Assembly: GCA_020073465.1 (NCBI GenBank)
Contig: JAIQFC010000020.1
Span: 1-64,000, forward strand
DNA length: 64,000 nt
From: Terriglobia bacterium
Lineage (GTDB): Bacteria; Acidobacteriota; Terriglobia; Terriglobales; Acidobacteriaceae
Direction of reading: 5' to 3'
This document shows, piece after piece, positions 18,101-26,544 of this stretch (its first letter is position 1; each line of letters opens with the position of its first letter). Below the pieces are notes generated by a model. The model searched no databases and had not been told where the DNA came from. It saw nothing but the letters and a program-made list of their open reading frames with translations. The position numbers were made by a program, and so were the translations under genes.

Positions 18101-18695
18101 CTGGGGCGTGATGGATGCTGGGACCGATGTCAGTCTGACCGGCGAAGCCAATGATCGATGGAACTTCTTCGGGAACCCGAAGGATTTCAAATCAACGTCT
18201 GTTGGGATTCCGTTCTTTCCTGGAAGCGGAGACGTTACCAGCACGACTCCCACGGGAAATGCGAATTGTGATGGAAAGGCTCTCGCGATGGACGGGGGCA
18301 CCCCGGGTCTAGCGATCGCATCGCTCGCCAACTTCGGTTGCTATGCCAAGGGCAACTCGTACATGATTCCTCCACCACAGGGCACGTTTGGCACCATGGG
18401 CCGCAACATCTTCCGCGACACGGGATTCAAGAACGTGGATTTGTCGGTGGCCAAGAACTTCAAGTGGGGCGAGCGCTTTGGGGCGCAGTTCCGCGTTGAG
18501 TTCTTCAATATCCTGAATCACCCCAACTTCGCCAATCCGTTTGGCGGACAGAACGGGTGGGCACACAACGATCCTTCAGGAGGCGGCGGGTTCTTCGGTT
18601 GTTCCTGCGCCACGCCCGACGTGGCCGCTTCCAATCCGGTCATCGGATCCGGCGGCAGCCGCGCCATTCAGTTGGGCTTGAAGTTGACCTTCTAG
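15114..18695 (+). CDS. large TonB-dependent receptor with carboxypeptidase-regulatory N-domain
   Basis: A 1193-residue outer-membrane receptor of the type abundant in Acidobacteriota. A signal peptide occupies about residues 1-40 (cleavage near SWSQSTA). A carboxypeptidase regulatory-like Ig domain follows (GRVLGTVTDQSGAAVAGATV, to about 125), then a plug with ATLGGTLSNKEINDLPLNGRN, and a long beta-barrel ending in the aromatic QLGLKLTF. It should import a large or bulky substrate with TonB energy. The strong ribosome site and divergent FadR-type promoter link it to the oxidation operon. A hairpin terminator stands just behind it. Confidence 0.93.
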   Translation: MLSRTLGTARLGGGGSRTAATTILLATISVLALCLSSWSQSTAGRVLGTVTDQSGAAVAGATVVVTDVQRGTSRNLTTDEDGTYVAPDLQPGTYKIHVESKGFKSAERPNVLIEVATDVRADFTLQPGNVSEVVTVNEDIPLVNTTSATLGGTLSNKEINDLPLNGRNYENLLQLRPGIMRYPGGGFSTTSSNGLRAEDNAYLVDGLFNSEPFSGQSIINGAGIAGDSATILPVDAIQEFNVQQSPSAEYGWKPGTIVNVGLKSGTNQIHGSAYAFGRDTPLDARNWFNTVASGPKNPRNLEQFGGTAGGALVKDKVFYFGAYEGQRYTVGNTSQLGTWATVPLPDAENCMFITGDCANSIPDAIADVHAAFLADATPTDVSQVSLQIAGCTFTPPNTVSCNGKGFPTNDGTNPNGPTTLNYGLSNTVNSDNAVAKIDYNLNQRNTLSTMYFFGNNSGTVADAQQIQTQWLTQIHTRAQVFGENWTFVPNSNWVNEARFGYNRLYQPTFTNDHTTQASSYGLDTGVTNPLYGGLPRINIADFYIFPNELGGFNWPKVQGPDTRMQFVDHVSYTHGKNAFKFGGELHRDAFSGGAYGGARGRIKFGLGGQTLAQPIEDFFAGFSSHASLLVGDPTRHIHNWGLAGFVQDDWRATKSLTINLGLRYEVNTVIKEDHNLLGNFSPTAGLEQVGMQIKSPYNGDHKNFAPRIGFAWDATGNGRTVVRGGFGLMYETLNWESFLALNNSMGLATVPTGAIIDASQNTAGGTIAVGTVNFTGSDPTSGGINWDPAITGIAGTVFPTTPLNCFDNPCSMMGVDPNLKTPYVYTWTLNIQHSFTPNLSLELGYVGNHGSRLVGIRDINQVNPALDDGSEQAGRPFNAQFPYLAQIFQMGNIYRSNYNGLQATLTSRNFHGLSMVAGYTYSHALDMVGANWDFGAGLGLPSDSTNYQREYASSDFDMRHRLTVSLTYLVPGKKGFGQMLEGWQINTITSLNGAQPWGVMDAGTDVSLTGEANDRWNFFGNPKDFKSTSVGIPFFPGSGDVTSTTPTGNANCDGKALAMDGGTPGLAIASLANFGCYAKGNSYMIPPPQGTFGTMGRNIFRDTGFKNVDLSVAKNFKWGERFGAQFRVEFFNILNHPNFANPFGGQNGWAHNDPSGGGGFFGCSCATPDVAASNPVIGSGGSRAIQLGLKLTF

Positions 18696-18728
18696 AGCAC
18701 CCAGTTGGTTTAAGGGGGAGGGGGTAAG

Positions 18729-18758
18729 GGCCGGACGCAATTCCGTCCGGCCTTTTTT
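18729..18758 (+). terminator. rho-independent terminator after the receptor gene
   Basis: A 9-bp GC-rich stem (GGCCGGACG with its complement), a 6-base loop and a run of six T. It begins 33 bases after the receptor stop, so most transcripts probably end here and the hydrolase downstream may have lower or separate expression. Confidence 0.88.
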
Positions 18759-18802
18759 CATCGGCTCTCGGAATGGCAACTCCAAAGGAAAGTTCCTTCA
18801 CT

Positions 18803-20026
18803 ATGAGAAGAAAACAATACTCTGTTTTTCTGGCGGGCTGGTCGGCGCTCTTTGCGTTGTTGTCCGCGAACTCATTCGCCCAGGAGCAGCGCGAGCGCAC
18901 GATCGAAGAAATCAAGACCGAAGCGATTCATCGCGCTGAGGTTGGGCAATATCCGCTGATCGGGCTCGATCCCGCGGACGTCAGAGAAGCCTTCCAAAGT
19001 ATTCATACGGCCGACAAGGACGAATGGGCTGCCGCCTTCATGCACGTCGCGGATCGCTATTTCAATGAAGCGAAGTCGCGGGAGAAATCTGATCCGGACA
19101 AGGCGAATGCTGACTACGTTCGCGCCTGGCGGCTGTACTCCTTCGGACGCTGGCCGATTCCGGCCTCTTCGGGCAAGCAGCGCGCCTACGAAAAAGCGAT
19201 CGAAGCGTTCCTTGCGCACGCGCGCTTCTTCGATCCTCCACTTGAGGTCGTGCACATTCCGTTCGAAGGCAAGGAGATCATTGGCTACCTGCGCCTGCCC
19301 AAAAACGCGAAAGGCCCTGTGCCGCTGGTGATCGCGGTCAACGGCCTAGACAGCCGCAAGGAAGACCTGACAGAAAGCTTCGGCGCTATTCTTCCCTTCG
19401 GCATCGGATTCCTCGCGGTCGATGGTCCCGGCACCGGTCAAGCTCCCATCAAGGTGAGCGAAACTTCCGAGCGCATGCTCTCGCGAGTCATCGATTACGC
19501 GCAGTCGCGGCCTGAGATCGACAAGAACCGCATCGCCTTCCACGGCGTCAGTTGGGGTGCCTACTGGGCTACGAAGATGGCTATTGTCGAGCGGGCTCGC
19601 CTGCGTGGCGTCAGCGGGCAATCTCCGCCGGTCGACAGGTTCTTTCAGAAGGAATTCCTGATGAACTCGCTTCTGGGAAATCGTGAGTATCTCTTCGATC
19701 AGGTGCCCGCGCTCATGAACATCCTTGAAGGCGTTCACACGCTGGAGGAGATGGGCGAGTACCTGCCCAAGATGTCCCTCGTCCACCAGGGCCTGCTCGG
19801 CAAGCCGATGGTGCCTATGCTCATCCTCGCAGGTGCCCTGGATACCCAAGTGCCCATCGAGGACGAATACTTGCTGCTAAGCAAGGGTGACGTGCCGAAA
19901 GAGGCGTGGATCAATCCGCAAGGCGGGCATCTCGGACGGCAGGTCGGGGTCTGGCCTGATCCTCTGATCTTCAAGCAGGTGATTATCCCCTGGCTGGTGA
20001 AGACTCTGGAACCGCCAACGCACTAG
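18803..20026 (+). CDS. exported alpha/beta hydrolase (FrsA/DHPON-hydrolase-like)
   Basis: A 407-residue alpha/beta hydrolase with a signal peptide (VFLAGWSALFALLSANSFAQ). A helical N-terminal domain to about residue 150 precedes the hydrolase core. Visible are DGPGTGQA (oxyanion region), the nucleophile elbow GVSWGAY, the acid in GALDTQVP and the His in NPQGGHLG. The layout resembles 2,6-dihydroxypseudooxynicotine hydrolase and FrsA-type esterases, which cut C-C or ester bonds. The ATG before RRKQYSV is preferred; AAAGGAAAG lies 12 bases upstream and the signal peptide then starts properly. It lies between receptor and carrier, suggesting periplasmic trimming of the imported compound. Confidence 0.82.
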   Translation: MRRKQYSVFLAGWSALFALLSANSFAQEQRERTIEEIKTEAIHRAEVGQYPLIGLDPADVREAFQSIHTADKDEWAAAFMHVADRYFNEAKSREKSDPDKANADYVRAWRLYSFGRWPIPASSGKQRAYEKAIEAFLAHARFFDPPLEVVHIPFEGKEIIGYLRLPKNAKGPVPLVIAVNGLDSRKEDLTESFGAILPFGIGFLAVDGPGTGQAPIKVSETSERMLSRVIDYAQSRPEIDKNRIAFHGVSWGAYWATKMAIVERARLRGVSGQSPPVDRFFQKEFLMNSLLGNREYLFDQVPALMNILEGVHTLEEMGEYLPKMSLVHQGLLGKPMVPMLILAGALDTQVPIEDEYLLLSKGDVPKEAWINPQGGHLGRQVGVWPDPLIFKQVIIPWLVKTLEPPTH

Positions 20027-20047
20027 ACCGCCGCAGAAAACTACCGA

Positions 20048-21340
20048 ATGTCTACTGCCATTTCTCTGCCTGATTCCGCTACGCCGATCTCCGGCAACAA
20101 GCCGTTCTACGCGTCTCTCTGGGTGCAGGTGGTGTTCGCCATCGTGGCCGCCGTGGCGCTCGGTTACTTCAGCCCGGCACGCGCCATCGCCATGAAGCCT
20201 CTGGGCGACGCATTCATTCGCCTGATCACGATGATCATCACGATCATCATCTTCTGCACCGTGGTCACCGGCATCGCCGGCATGCAGGATTTGAAGAAAG
20301 TGGGTCGCGTCGGCGGCAAAGCCCTTCTGTATTTCGAAATCGTCTCTACCTTCGCGCTGGTGGTTGGCTTGATCGTCGGCAACGTGGTTCGACCCGGCAG
20401 TGGCTTCCACGTGAACCCGGCATCCTTGGATACCGCCGCCGTCAGCGAATACACCGGCCAGGCCAAGGCGCAGAGCGTCACCGAGTTTCTGATGCACATC
20501 ATCCCCACCACGGTGACCGATGCGTTCGACAAAGGCGACATTCTGCAGGTAGTGTTCGTCTCGCTTCTTTTTGGCCTTGCGCTCTCCGCGGCGGGAAAAC
20601 GGGGGAAGGTTCTATTCGAGATCCTCGAGTCGTTGACCTCTGTCATCTTCCGGGTGGTGAACATCGTGATGCGGTTCGCTCCCATCGGCGCTTTCGGCGC
20701 CATGGCGTTCACCGTCGGCAAATATGGACTTGCTTCGCTTGGACCACTGGTCAAGCTGATTGGGACGTTCTACGTCACCTCGATTCTTTTCGTGCTGGTT
20801 GTGCTTGGCGCCATTGCCCGGGCGGCGGGTTTCAGCATCGTGAAGTTTCTCCTTCACATCAAGGAGGAGGTCCTGCTGGTCTTGGCTACCAGTTCGTCGG
20901 AGACCGCCATTCCCACCCTCATGGAGAAGCTCGAAAAGCTGGGCTGCTCGCGCTCTCTCGTTGCGCTGGTCGTGCCAACAGGCTACACATTCAACACCGA
21001 CGGCAGCAGCCTCTACATGACCCTGGCTGCGCTGTTTGTCGCCCAGGCTACGAATACTCATCTGACGTTGTTGCAGCAAATGACGATCTTTTCGGTCGCG
21101 GTCCTGACCTCCAAAGGTGCGAGCGGAGTGCAAGGAGCCTCCTTCATCGCGCTGGTCGCGACGCTTTCGGTGGTTCCCGCGATACCGGTGGCCGGGATGG
21201 CATTGATCCTGGGCATCGACCGCTTCATGAGCATGTTCCGTGCCTTGGTGAACATGGTCGGCAACGGCGTGGCCACTCTCGTCGTGGCACGATGGGAGAA
21301 CGAACTCGACCGCGAAGGATTGCAGGACAGGCTTGGGTGA
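20048..21340 (+). CDS. dicarboxylate:cation symporter (DctA-like, DAACS family)
   Basis: A 430-residue inner-membrane carrier with about eight helices and the two hairpin-loop motifs of the glutamate/C4-dicarboxylate family: the serine-rich [19 protein letters not shown] and the [19 protein letters not shown] helix, then [14 protein letters not shown] and [16 protein letters not shown] with the substrate-binding Asp/Arg-type residues. The wording is closest to DctA. It would take up succinate, malate, aspartate or a related acid with protons or sodium. It starts 21 bases after the hydrolase stop, so the two are co-transcribed. Within this locus it probably completes import across the inner membrane. 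Confidence 0.9.
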   Translation: MSTAISLPDSATPISGNKPFYASLWVQVVFAIVAAVALGYFSPARAIAMKPLGDAFIRLITMIITIIIFCTVVTGIAGMQDLKKVGRVGGKALLYFEIVSTFALVVGLIVGNVVRPGSGFHVNPASLDTAAVSEYTGQAKAQSVTEFLMHIIPTTVTDAFDKGDILQVVFVSLLFGLALSAAGKRGKVLFEILESLTSVIFRVVNIVMRFAPIGAFGAMAFTVGKYGLASLGPLVKLIGTFYVTSILFVLVVLGAIARAAGFSIVKFLLHIKEEVLLVLATSSSETAIPTLMEKLEKLGCSRSLVALVVPTGYTFNTDGSSLYMTLAALFVAQATNTHLTLLQQMTIFSVAVLTSKGASGVQGASFIALVATLSVVPAIPVAGMALILGIDRFMSMFRALVNMVGNGVATLVVARWENELDREGLQDRLG

Positions 21341-21466
21341 ACCGCCGGGCGCGAGTACCGAAACGGGTCGTAACTCTTTCGTAACTATCCCGTCTGCACA
21401 TTTTTCGTTGCACTTTAACACCGGTGAAATATCTTGCAAGTAGCATTGTTTGAGGAGGCCGGCCGC

Positions 21467-21991
21467 ATGGGTTCAGCGCGAGTGTCGAAGTCGCTGCCAC
21501 TTCAAGTAGCCGCCGTCTGCTATCGCAGACGCGGGAGTGCGGTCGAATTCCTGCTGGTCAACACCAACGGCGGCGGCAAGTGGACTTTTCCAAAGGGCTC
21601 GCCCGATGCGCGCCTTTCGCATAGCCAGGCGGCGGAGCGCGAAGCTGCGGAAGAAGCCGGAGCGCTGGGCACGATCGAGCCGCGCCACTTCCATCTCTAC
21701 ATTCATTCCAAGGGCGTGTTCTGGCAACCGGGTGGCGTGCAGGAGTTCGTGGTCAAGGCCTTCCTGATGCACGTTCATCAGGTCCGGCGTCCCGACGAGG
21801 ACTTGCGGCGGCCAACGTGGTTTAGTTCCGGGGAGGCGAAACGCCGCCTCGCCAAGGGCCGCGAGGTGAAATATGCCAACGAACTCGAGGCCGTGATCGA
21901 TCGAGCCACGGCACGCATCAACTTCCACGGCGAGCTGTGGGGAGCGCAATCCACGTCGCGCAACGGCCGGGCTGCGGCAGCCCAGTCGTAG
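21467..21991 (+). CDS. NUDIX hydrolase
   Basis: A 174-residue NUDIX protein. The box reads G-SPDAR-...-AAEREAAEEAGALG, retaining the REAxEEAG core that binds metal and pyrophosphate, although the first conserved Glu of the box is not obvious. The context WTFPKGSPD...SQAAEREAAEEAG recalls diadenosine polyphosphate and diphosphoinositol-type hydrolases. The ATG with GAGGAGG eight bases upstream is chosen over a TTG eleven codons earlier. It is followed closely by an exported protein gene of unknown role. The substrate cannot be named. Confidence 0.85.
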   Translation: MGSARVSKSLPLQVAAVCYRRRGSAVEFLLVNTNGGGKWTFPKGSPDARLSHSQAAEREAAEEAGALGTIEPRHFHLYIHSKGVFWQPGGVQEFVVKAFLMHVHQVRRPDEDLRRPTWFSSGEAKRRLAKGREVKYANELEAVIDRATARINFHGELWGAQSTSRNGRAAAAQS

Positions 21992-22010
21992 AATTGGATT
22001 GATCTCGGCG

Positions 22011-22643
22011 ATGTTCCGCATATCTCTGCTCCTATTTAGTCTTGCCATGCCGTCTATGAGCCAGTCTTCACCCTTGAAGACGTGCCATTCGGTTGTGTTG
22101 ACGGGAAGACTTTCAGCCGGCGGTCGCTACGAAGAGGCAATCGGTGAGGATTTGGTCTTTCGTTTGGATCCGGAGCGCCTCGGGCCCAACGGCCAACTCA
22201 ATGGCTGGAATATCAGCTTGGTTGCTTCGCGGGACGAGAACCACGACTACATCTATCCTGTGAACCCTCCCTTGCGTTTCAACGGACTGCAAATCCTTGG
22301 CCCGAGTTATGGCGATAACACCAAGGCCTCACTTGACCACCCTCATGAAATGCGGTTTGTGGTCGATCCCGCGGACTACCGACGGATCTGGCCGCTGGTG
22401 ACAAACGCTCTTTGGCCTTACTACGCTCCCAATCCGGACAAGGTCGCGGACGAGTACTTCAACATGCTCAAGACGCTGCGCACTGGCCAGCTGATGTTCA
22501 CTGTGACATCTTACGATGCCGACCCAGGGTCAGGTTCCATCCGATATGTCAGCTTCCGGTCCGAGTTCCGGGCTCCGGAGAACTTTGCCTTCGATCCCAG
22601 GTTGAAACCGCAGGAGGTTGAATGCCCTGCTCCTGCCGAGTGA
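22011..22643 (+). CDS. exported protein of unknown function
   Basis: A 210-residue protein with a signal peptide (FRISLLLFSLAMPSMSQS). The mature part begins with a beta-rich segment, TCHSVVLTGRLSAGGRYEEAIGEDLVFRLDPE, then SLVASRDENHDYIYPVNPPLRF and a helix with PYYAPNPDKVADEYFNMLKTLRTGQ. I recognise no named family; it may be a small beta-sandwich domain. The ATG is preferred to an upstream TTG four codons earlier. It starts 19 bases after the NUDIX gene. No catalytic motif is visible. Confidence 0.7.
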   Translation: MFRISLLLFSLAMPSMSQSSPLKTCHSVVLTGRLSAGGRYEEAIGEDLVFRLDPERLGPNGQLNGWNISLVASRDENHDYIYPVNPPLRFNGLQILGPSYGDNTKASLDHPHEMRFVVDPADYRRIWPLVTNALWPYYAPNPDKVADEYFNMLKTLRTGQLMFTVTSYDADPGSGSIRYVSFRSEFRAPENFAFDPRLKPQEVECPAPAE

Positions 22644-22713
22644 CGTCCCCAGCGCTGCTTATTCCGGACATCTTCTTCCTTCCGCACTTCTCGTGAGACC
22701 ATAGTCCCAGCCC

Positions 22714-24708
22714 ATGATTCAGCTTTCCGGCGCCGGAAAACGCTTCGGCCACAAACTCCTGTTCGAGAACGTCGACTGGCTGATCACGTCGCACGACCGC
22801 ATCGGCCTCGTGGGCGCGAACGGCACGGGCAAGTCGACGCTGATGAAGATCCTGGCCGGGCTCGACACGCTTGACTATGGCGCGCTCACCATCGCCAAGG
22901 GCACGTCCGCCGGATATCTTCCGCAGGATGGGCTCTCGCTCTCCGGCCGCACGGTCTTTGCCGAGTGCATGTCGGTGTTTGCCGAGCTGCGGGCGATGGA
23001 ACAGGAACTGGAAACGCTCACGCACCAGATTGCGGAACTCGACCACACCAGCAGCGAGTATGCCGACGTCGCCGACCGCTATCACCGGCTGGAGCACGAG
23101 TTTCGAACGAGAGATGGCTACTCGATCGAAGCAGAGGTGGGCCGGGTGCTAATGGGTTTGGGGTTTGGCAAGGAAGACTGGCAGCGCCGGACCGAGGAGT
23201 TCTCCGGCGGCTGGCAGATGCGGCTGGCGCTGGCCAAGTTGTTGCTGCAGAAACCGACGCTTCTACTGCTCGACGAACCGACGAACCATCTGGACCTCGA
23301 AGCGCGCAACTGGCTGGAAGAGTATCTGCACGATTATCCACACTCCTTCGTGCTCATCTCGCATGACCGCTACTTCCTCGATGTAACCGTCAGCAAAATT
23401 GCAGAAATCTGGAACAAGCGGTTCTGGTTCTACACCGGAAACTACGACAAGTTTCTAGCGCAAAAGACGCAACGTAACGAGCAGCTGCAAGCCGCGTATC
23501 GCAACCAGCGCGAGCGGATTGAACAGCTGGAAGTCTTCATCAACCGGTTCCGTTATCAGGCGACTAAAGCGAAGCAGGTGCAGAGCCGCATCAAGGAACT
23601 CGAGAAAATCGAGCGGATCGAGATTCCACCGGAGGAGAAGACCATTCACTTCTCGTTTCCGCAGCCGAAGGCCAGCGGCCGCATTGTGGCCGAATTTGAG
23701 AACGTGGCTAAGAGCTACGGAGAAAAGGAGGTCTTCCGTAGCGTCAGTTTCATGATCGAGCGTGCCGACCGGATCGCGCTGGTGGGAGTGAACGGAGCAG
23801 GAAAGTCTACGCTTATCAAGCTGCTCGCCGGCTCAGAACCGCTCACCGCGGGCGGGTTCCGGTTGGGACACAACGTCCAGGCCGACTACTTCGCACAGGA
23901 CCAGTACAAAGAACTCAACCCTGATGCGCGCATCATTGACGATCTCGGTGACCTGTCGCCGCACTCGACGCAGACCGAACTGCGCAGCCTGCTCGGATGC
24001 TTCCTGTTTTCCGAAGACGATGTGTTCAAGAAAATCGGCGTGCTTTCCGGGGGAGAGCGCGGCCGCTATGCCCTGCTGCGCCTGCTGCTGCATCCGGCGA
24101 ACTTTCTACTGCTGGACGAACCCACCAACCACCTGGACTTGCGTGCGAAAGACGTCCTGCTGAATGCGCTCATGGAGTACACCGGAACGGTCATCTTCGT
24201 CTCACACGATCGCTATTTCATCGATAAACTCGCGACGCGCGTCTTCGAGGTCGGTGACGGGAACGTCGAGGTGTATCCCGGAAACTATGAGGACTATCTC
24301 TGGCGAAAGCAGGGCGGATCGCAAGCCGTGCCGACACTGGAGGATGTTCCCGGTGCAAGCCTGCCAAGAAATGAGCCCCCCACCGCCTCAGATCTCAGGC
24401 ACCCCACCGCGATCCACCCATCGAACGGAAATAGCGCACCCGACACCGTGGCCTCGCCCGAAGCAACGAAGTCCAAGCGGTTGAATCCCATCAAGCGTAA
24501 GCAGATGCAAGACCGTATCTACGAACTGGAAGCGGAAATCTCGCGCGTGGAAGCTGCGATCATGCATTGTGAAACGGAACTCCAGAGCTTCACCAGCGCC
24601 AACGAAAGCCAGCGTCAATCGCAGGAACTCGATCAGCACAAGGCAAGCCACGCTGCGCTTCTCCAAGAATGGGAAGAACTCGCCGAAACCCTGCAGGGGT
24701 CGGACTAG
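22714..24708 (+). CDS. ABC-F ATPase (ribosome-associated)
   Basis: A 664-residue protein with two ABC domains and no membrane part, as in the ABC-F family that acts on ribosomes. Walker A sites are GANGTGKST at residues 34-42 and GVNGAGKST near 357; signature and Walker B blocks are FSGGWQMRLALAKLL with LLLLDEPTNHLDLE, and LSGGERGRYALLRLL with LLLDEPTNHLDL. The charged linker lies between about 240 and 320. A C-terminal coiled coil (KRKQMQDRIYELEAEISRVE) resembles the Uup/YheS type. It probably resolves stalled translation; antibiotic protection cannot be judged from sequence. It is monocistronic. Confidence 0.92.
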   Translation: MIQLSGAGKRFGHKLLFENVDWLITSHDRIGLVGANGTGKSTLMKILAGLDTLDYGALTIAKGTSAGYLPQDGLSLSGRTVFAECMSVFAELRAMEQELETLTHQIAELDHTSSEYADVADRYHRLEHEFRTRDGYSIEAEVGRVLMGLGFGKEDWQRRTEEFSGGWQMRLALAKLLLQKPTLLLLDEPTNHLDLEARNWLEEYLHDYPHSFVLISHDRYFLDVTVSKIAEIWNKRFWFYTGNYDKFLAQKTQRNEQLQAAYRNQRERIEQLEVFINRFRYQATKAKQVQSRIKELEKIERIEIPPEEKTIHFSFPQPKASGRIVAEFENVAKSYGEKEVFRSVSFMIERADRIALVGVNGAGKSTLIKLLAGSEPLTAGGFRLGHNVQADYFAQDQYKELNPDARIIDDLGDLSPHSTQTELRSLLGCFLFSEDDVFKKIGVLSGGERGRYALLRLLLHPANFLLLDEPTNHLDLRAKDVLLNALMEYTGTVIFVSHDRYFIDKLATRVFEVGDGNVEVYPGNYEDYLWRKQGGSQAVPTLEDVPGASLPRNEPPTASDLRHPTAIHPSNGNSAPDTVASPEATKSKRLNPIKRKQMQDRIYELEAEISRVEAAIMHCETELQSFTSANESQRQSQELDQHKASHAALLQEWEELAETLQGSD

Positions 24709-24825
24709 TTCCATTCCCGTTTCCGCACCCGTACACCATCTTCCGTAATCTCGGTGAACCACTTACCAGTGTGCGATAGTCAGCTTGGCCAAAGGGCCAG
24801 CAACTTTAAATTTCAGGATCCACCC

Positions 24826-25365
24826 ATGGAGCGGCGCCAGCCCGAGGACGCCGCGCGGGAACCGAAGGAAGGTCGCATGCTCCAGTCGTCAGACAACTCT
24901 TTCCTGAAGCCCAATTCGCCGGCTTCCAACCCCAACGCCTATAACCCCGTCAAGAACGTTACCGCCCCCATTGATCAAGCCACCATCGGCCGCACGCTCG
25001 TGATCAAGGGCGAAATCAGCGGCTCCGAAGCTCTTTATATCGATGGCCGCATCGAAGGCAAGATTGTCATGCCCGAAAGCCGCGTTACCATTGGACGCAA
25101 CGGCAGGGTCGATGCCAGTATCAGTGCCCGCGAAGTCGTCGTGATGGGCAAGGTTACCGGCAACATCGAGTGCAGCGATCGCGTCGACATCCGCAGCGAA
25201 GGCTCAGTCAGCGGAGATATTTCCACCGTGCGCATCAGCGTGGAAGACGGTGCTGCGCTCAAAGGCGGCATCCAGGTGCGCGCCGAGGGCAAGCCGGAAA
25301 AGGCGCAGAACCAGCAGGCAAAGTCCGAACAGCCAAAGGCTCTGGCCGCAACCGCCAGCGCGTAG
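24826..25365 (+). CDS. bactofilin
   Basis: A polymer-forming cytoskeletal protein of 179 residues (162 if the second ATG at 24877, which has AAGGAAGG five bases upstream, is the true start). The central beta-helix shows the family pattern TIGRTLVIKGEISGSEALYIDGRIEGKI, then GRNGRVDASISAREVVVMGKVTGNI and SGDISTVRISVEDGAALKGGI. Disordered tails flank it, as usual. Bactofilins form non-nucleotide filaments that place wall or polarity proteins. No peptidoglycan peptidase gene lies beside it. It ends before a strong terminator hairpin. Confidence 0.93.
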   Translation: MERRQPEDAAREPKEGRMLQSSDNSFLKPNSPASNPNAYNPVKNVTAPIDQATIGRTLVIKGEISGSEALYIDGRIEGKIVMPESRVTIGRNGRVDASISAREVVVMGKVTGNIECSDRVDIRSEGSVSGDISTVRISVEDGAALKGGIQVRAEGKPEKAQNQQAKSEQPKALAATASA

Positions 25366-25388
25366 GACACAGCCTCCAAGGCATAAAC

Positions 25389-25420
25389 AAAGGGCACGCT
25401 AAAGCGTGCCCTTTGCGTTT
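25389..25420. terminator. terminator hairpin after bactofilin gene
   Basis: AAAGGGCACGCT pairs perfectly with AGCGTGCCCTTT across a 2-base loop, followed by GCGTTTTCT. Both flanks are A/T-rich, so it can serve the rightward bactofilin and the leftward msrB transcript. Its CGCTaaAGCG centre also matches the dispersed hairpin family of this window. Confidence 0.75.
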
Positions 25421-25464
25421 TCTCGGCTTTTGCAGCCCTTCTCCGCGGGTTCTGCGATTGAGCC

Positions 25465-25869
25465 TTACTTCTTCTCCTCGGGCTTCAAGTCCAGCGCCGC
25501 CGAATTCATGCAGTAGCGCAGACCGGTTGGGGCGGGGCCATCCTCAAACACATGCCCCAGATGGGCATCGCATTTCGCACACCGGACTTCGGTGCGCACC
25601 ATGCCGTAGCTCGAATCCTTGTGCTCGATGACCTTGCCTTGTTCGGCGGCCTGATAGAAACTGGGCCAACCGGACCCGGAATCGAACTTCGTCGTCGAGT
25701 CGAATAACGGCTCACCGCAGCAGACACAGTGATACACGCCGGAATCTTTCGTCTTCCAGTACTTGCCGGTAAAGGCACGCTCCGTGCCTGCTTCCCGCGT
25801 GACGTGGTACTGCTCGGGGGTAAGTTTCTGCTTCCACTCCGTCTCATCTTTCACAATCTTGTCTGCCAT
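25465..25869 (-). CDS. msrB: peptide-methionine (R)-S-oxide reductase
   Basis: A 134-residue MsrB that repairs R-methionine sulfoxide in proteins. It carries both zinc-binding CxxC pairs (CVCCGEPLF and [12 protein letters not shown]), the [10 protein letters not shown] segment, and the catalytic Cys in RYCMNSAAL. Length matches the single-domain cytoplasmic form; there is no signal peptide and no fused MsrA. It is monocistronic and convergent with the bactofilin gene, and tail-to-head with a flavin reductase gene on the same strand 74 bases upstream. Confidence 0.95.
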   Translation of the reverse strand: MADKIVKDETEWKQKLTPEQYHVTREAGTERAFTGKYWKTKDSGVYHCVCCGEPLFDSTTKFDSGSGWPSFYQAAEQGKVIEHKDSSYGMVRTEVRCAKCDAHLGHVFEDGPAPTGLRYCMNSAALDLKPEEKK

Positions 25870-25943
25870 CGATCACTCCGTTTGGATGATTCTGCTCGTC
25901 AACAATTAGATGTGCCGTGGGCTCAAAAGTGGCAACTGCACTG

Positions 25944-26444
25944 CTATTCCTCAATCTCCTCCCCCACCTTCCGGTACTTTCCCCGAAAAAACAGCAGCGG
26001 CTGTCCCTCGCGCACTACCGTATCCTCTACCTCCGCGATGAAGATGGTATGGTCACCCGCCACCTCCGCCGAGTGCAGACGGCATTCCAAAAAAGCCAGG
26101 GACCCGTGCAGCACGGGAGTGCCGTGCCTGGTCCGGTCAAATCGTGCCCCGGCTTCCTCTTCCGCGTGCTCATGCGTGCGCTCGGCACGCGCGTAATACT
26201 CCGAAATCGCCCGCTGCCCTTCACTCAGCACGTTGATCCCAAAACGCTTCTTGGCATGCAGGTGGGCGTGGGTGCGCGTCTTATGGTCCACACACACGAG
26301 CACCAGCAGGGGATCAAGCGACACCGAGGCAAATGCGTTGGCAGTCATGCCGTGAACTTCGCCGTCCAGGTCTACGGTAATGATGGTCACCCCGGTGGCG
26401 AAGCAGCCCATCGCTTTTCGGAATTCGGCTGAGTTCAGGGTCAT
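25944..26444 (-). CDS. flavin reductase-like split-barrel protein
   Basis: A 166-residue FMN-binding split-barrel protein. It shows the family start FRKAMGCFATGVTIIT, the flavin loop GMTANAFASVSLDPLLVLVCV, and the late FLECRLHSAEVAGDHTIFIAEV strand pair with the conserved GDH. HpaC/NmoB-type members reduce free FMN with NAD(P)H for partner oxygenases. It lies back-to-back with the F420 operon, about 100 bases between starts, and could be co-regulated with it. The only long gap in the F420 pathway here is the flavin-dependent dehydro-F420 reduction step, so a link is worth testing but is inference. Confidence 0.85.
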   Translation of the reverse strand: MTLNSAEFRKAMGCFATGVTIITVDLDGEVHGMTANAFASVSLDPLLVLVCVDHKTRTHAHLHAKKRFGINVLSEGQRAISEYYARAERTHEHAEEEAGARFDRTRHGTPVLHGSLAFLECRLHSAEVAGDHTIFIAEVEDTVVREGQPLLFFRGKYRKVGEEIEE

Positions 26445-26544
26445 CCGTTGAATTGCCTACAGTACCATGACGCAGGTGCCAATCCTGATTCTGACTCCTG
26501 TATCATCTATCAATCGCACAGGGCAAAGCTACCGAGAGAGCAAA

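Noticed and set aside
22714-24708. Antibiotic-resistance ABC-F assignment
   Set aside because: The linker is of ordinary Uup/YheS-like length and nothing in the context points to antibiotic protection.
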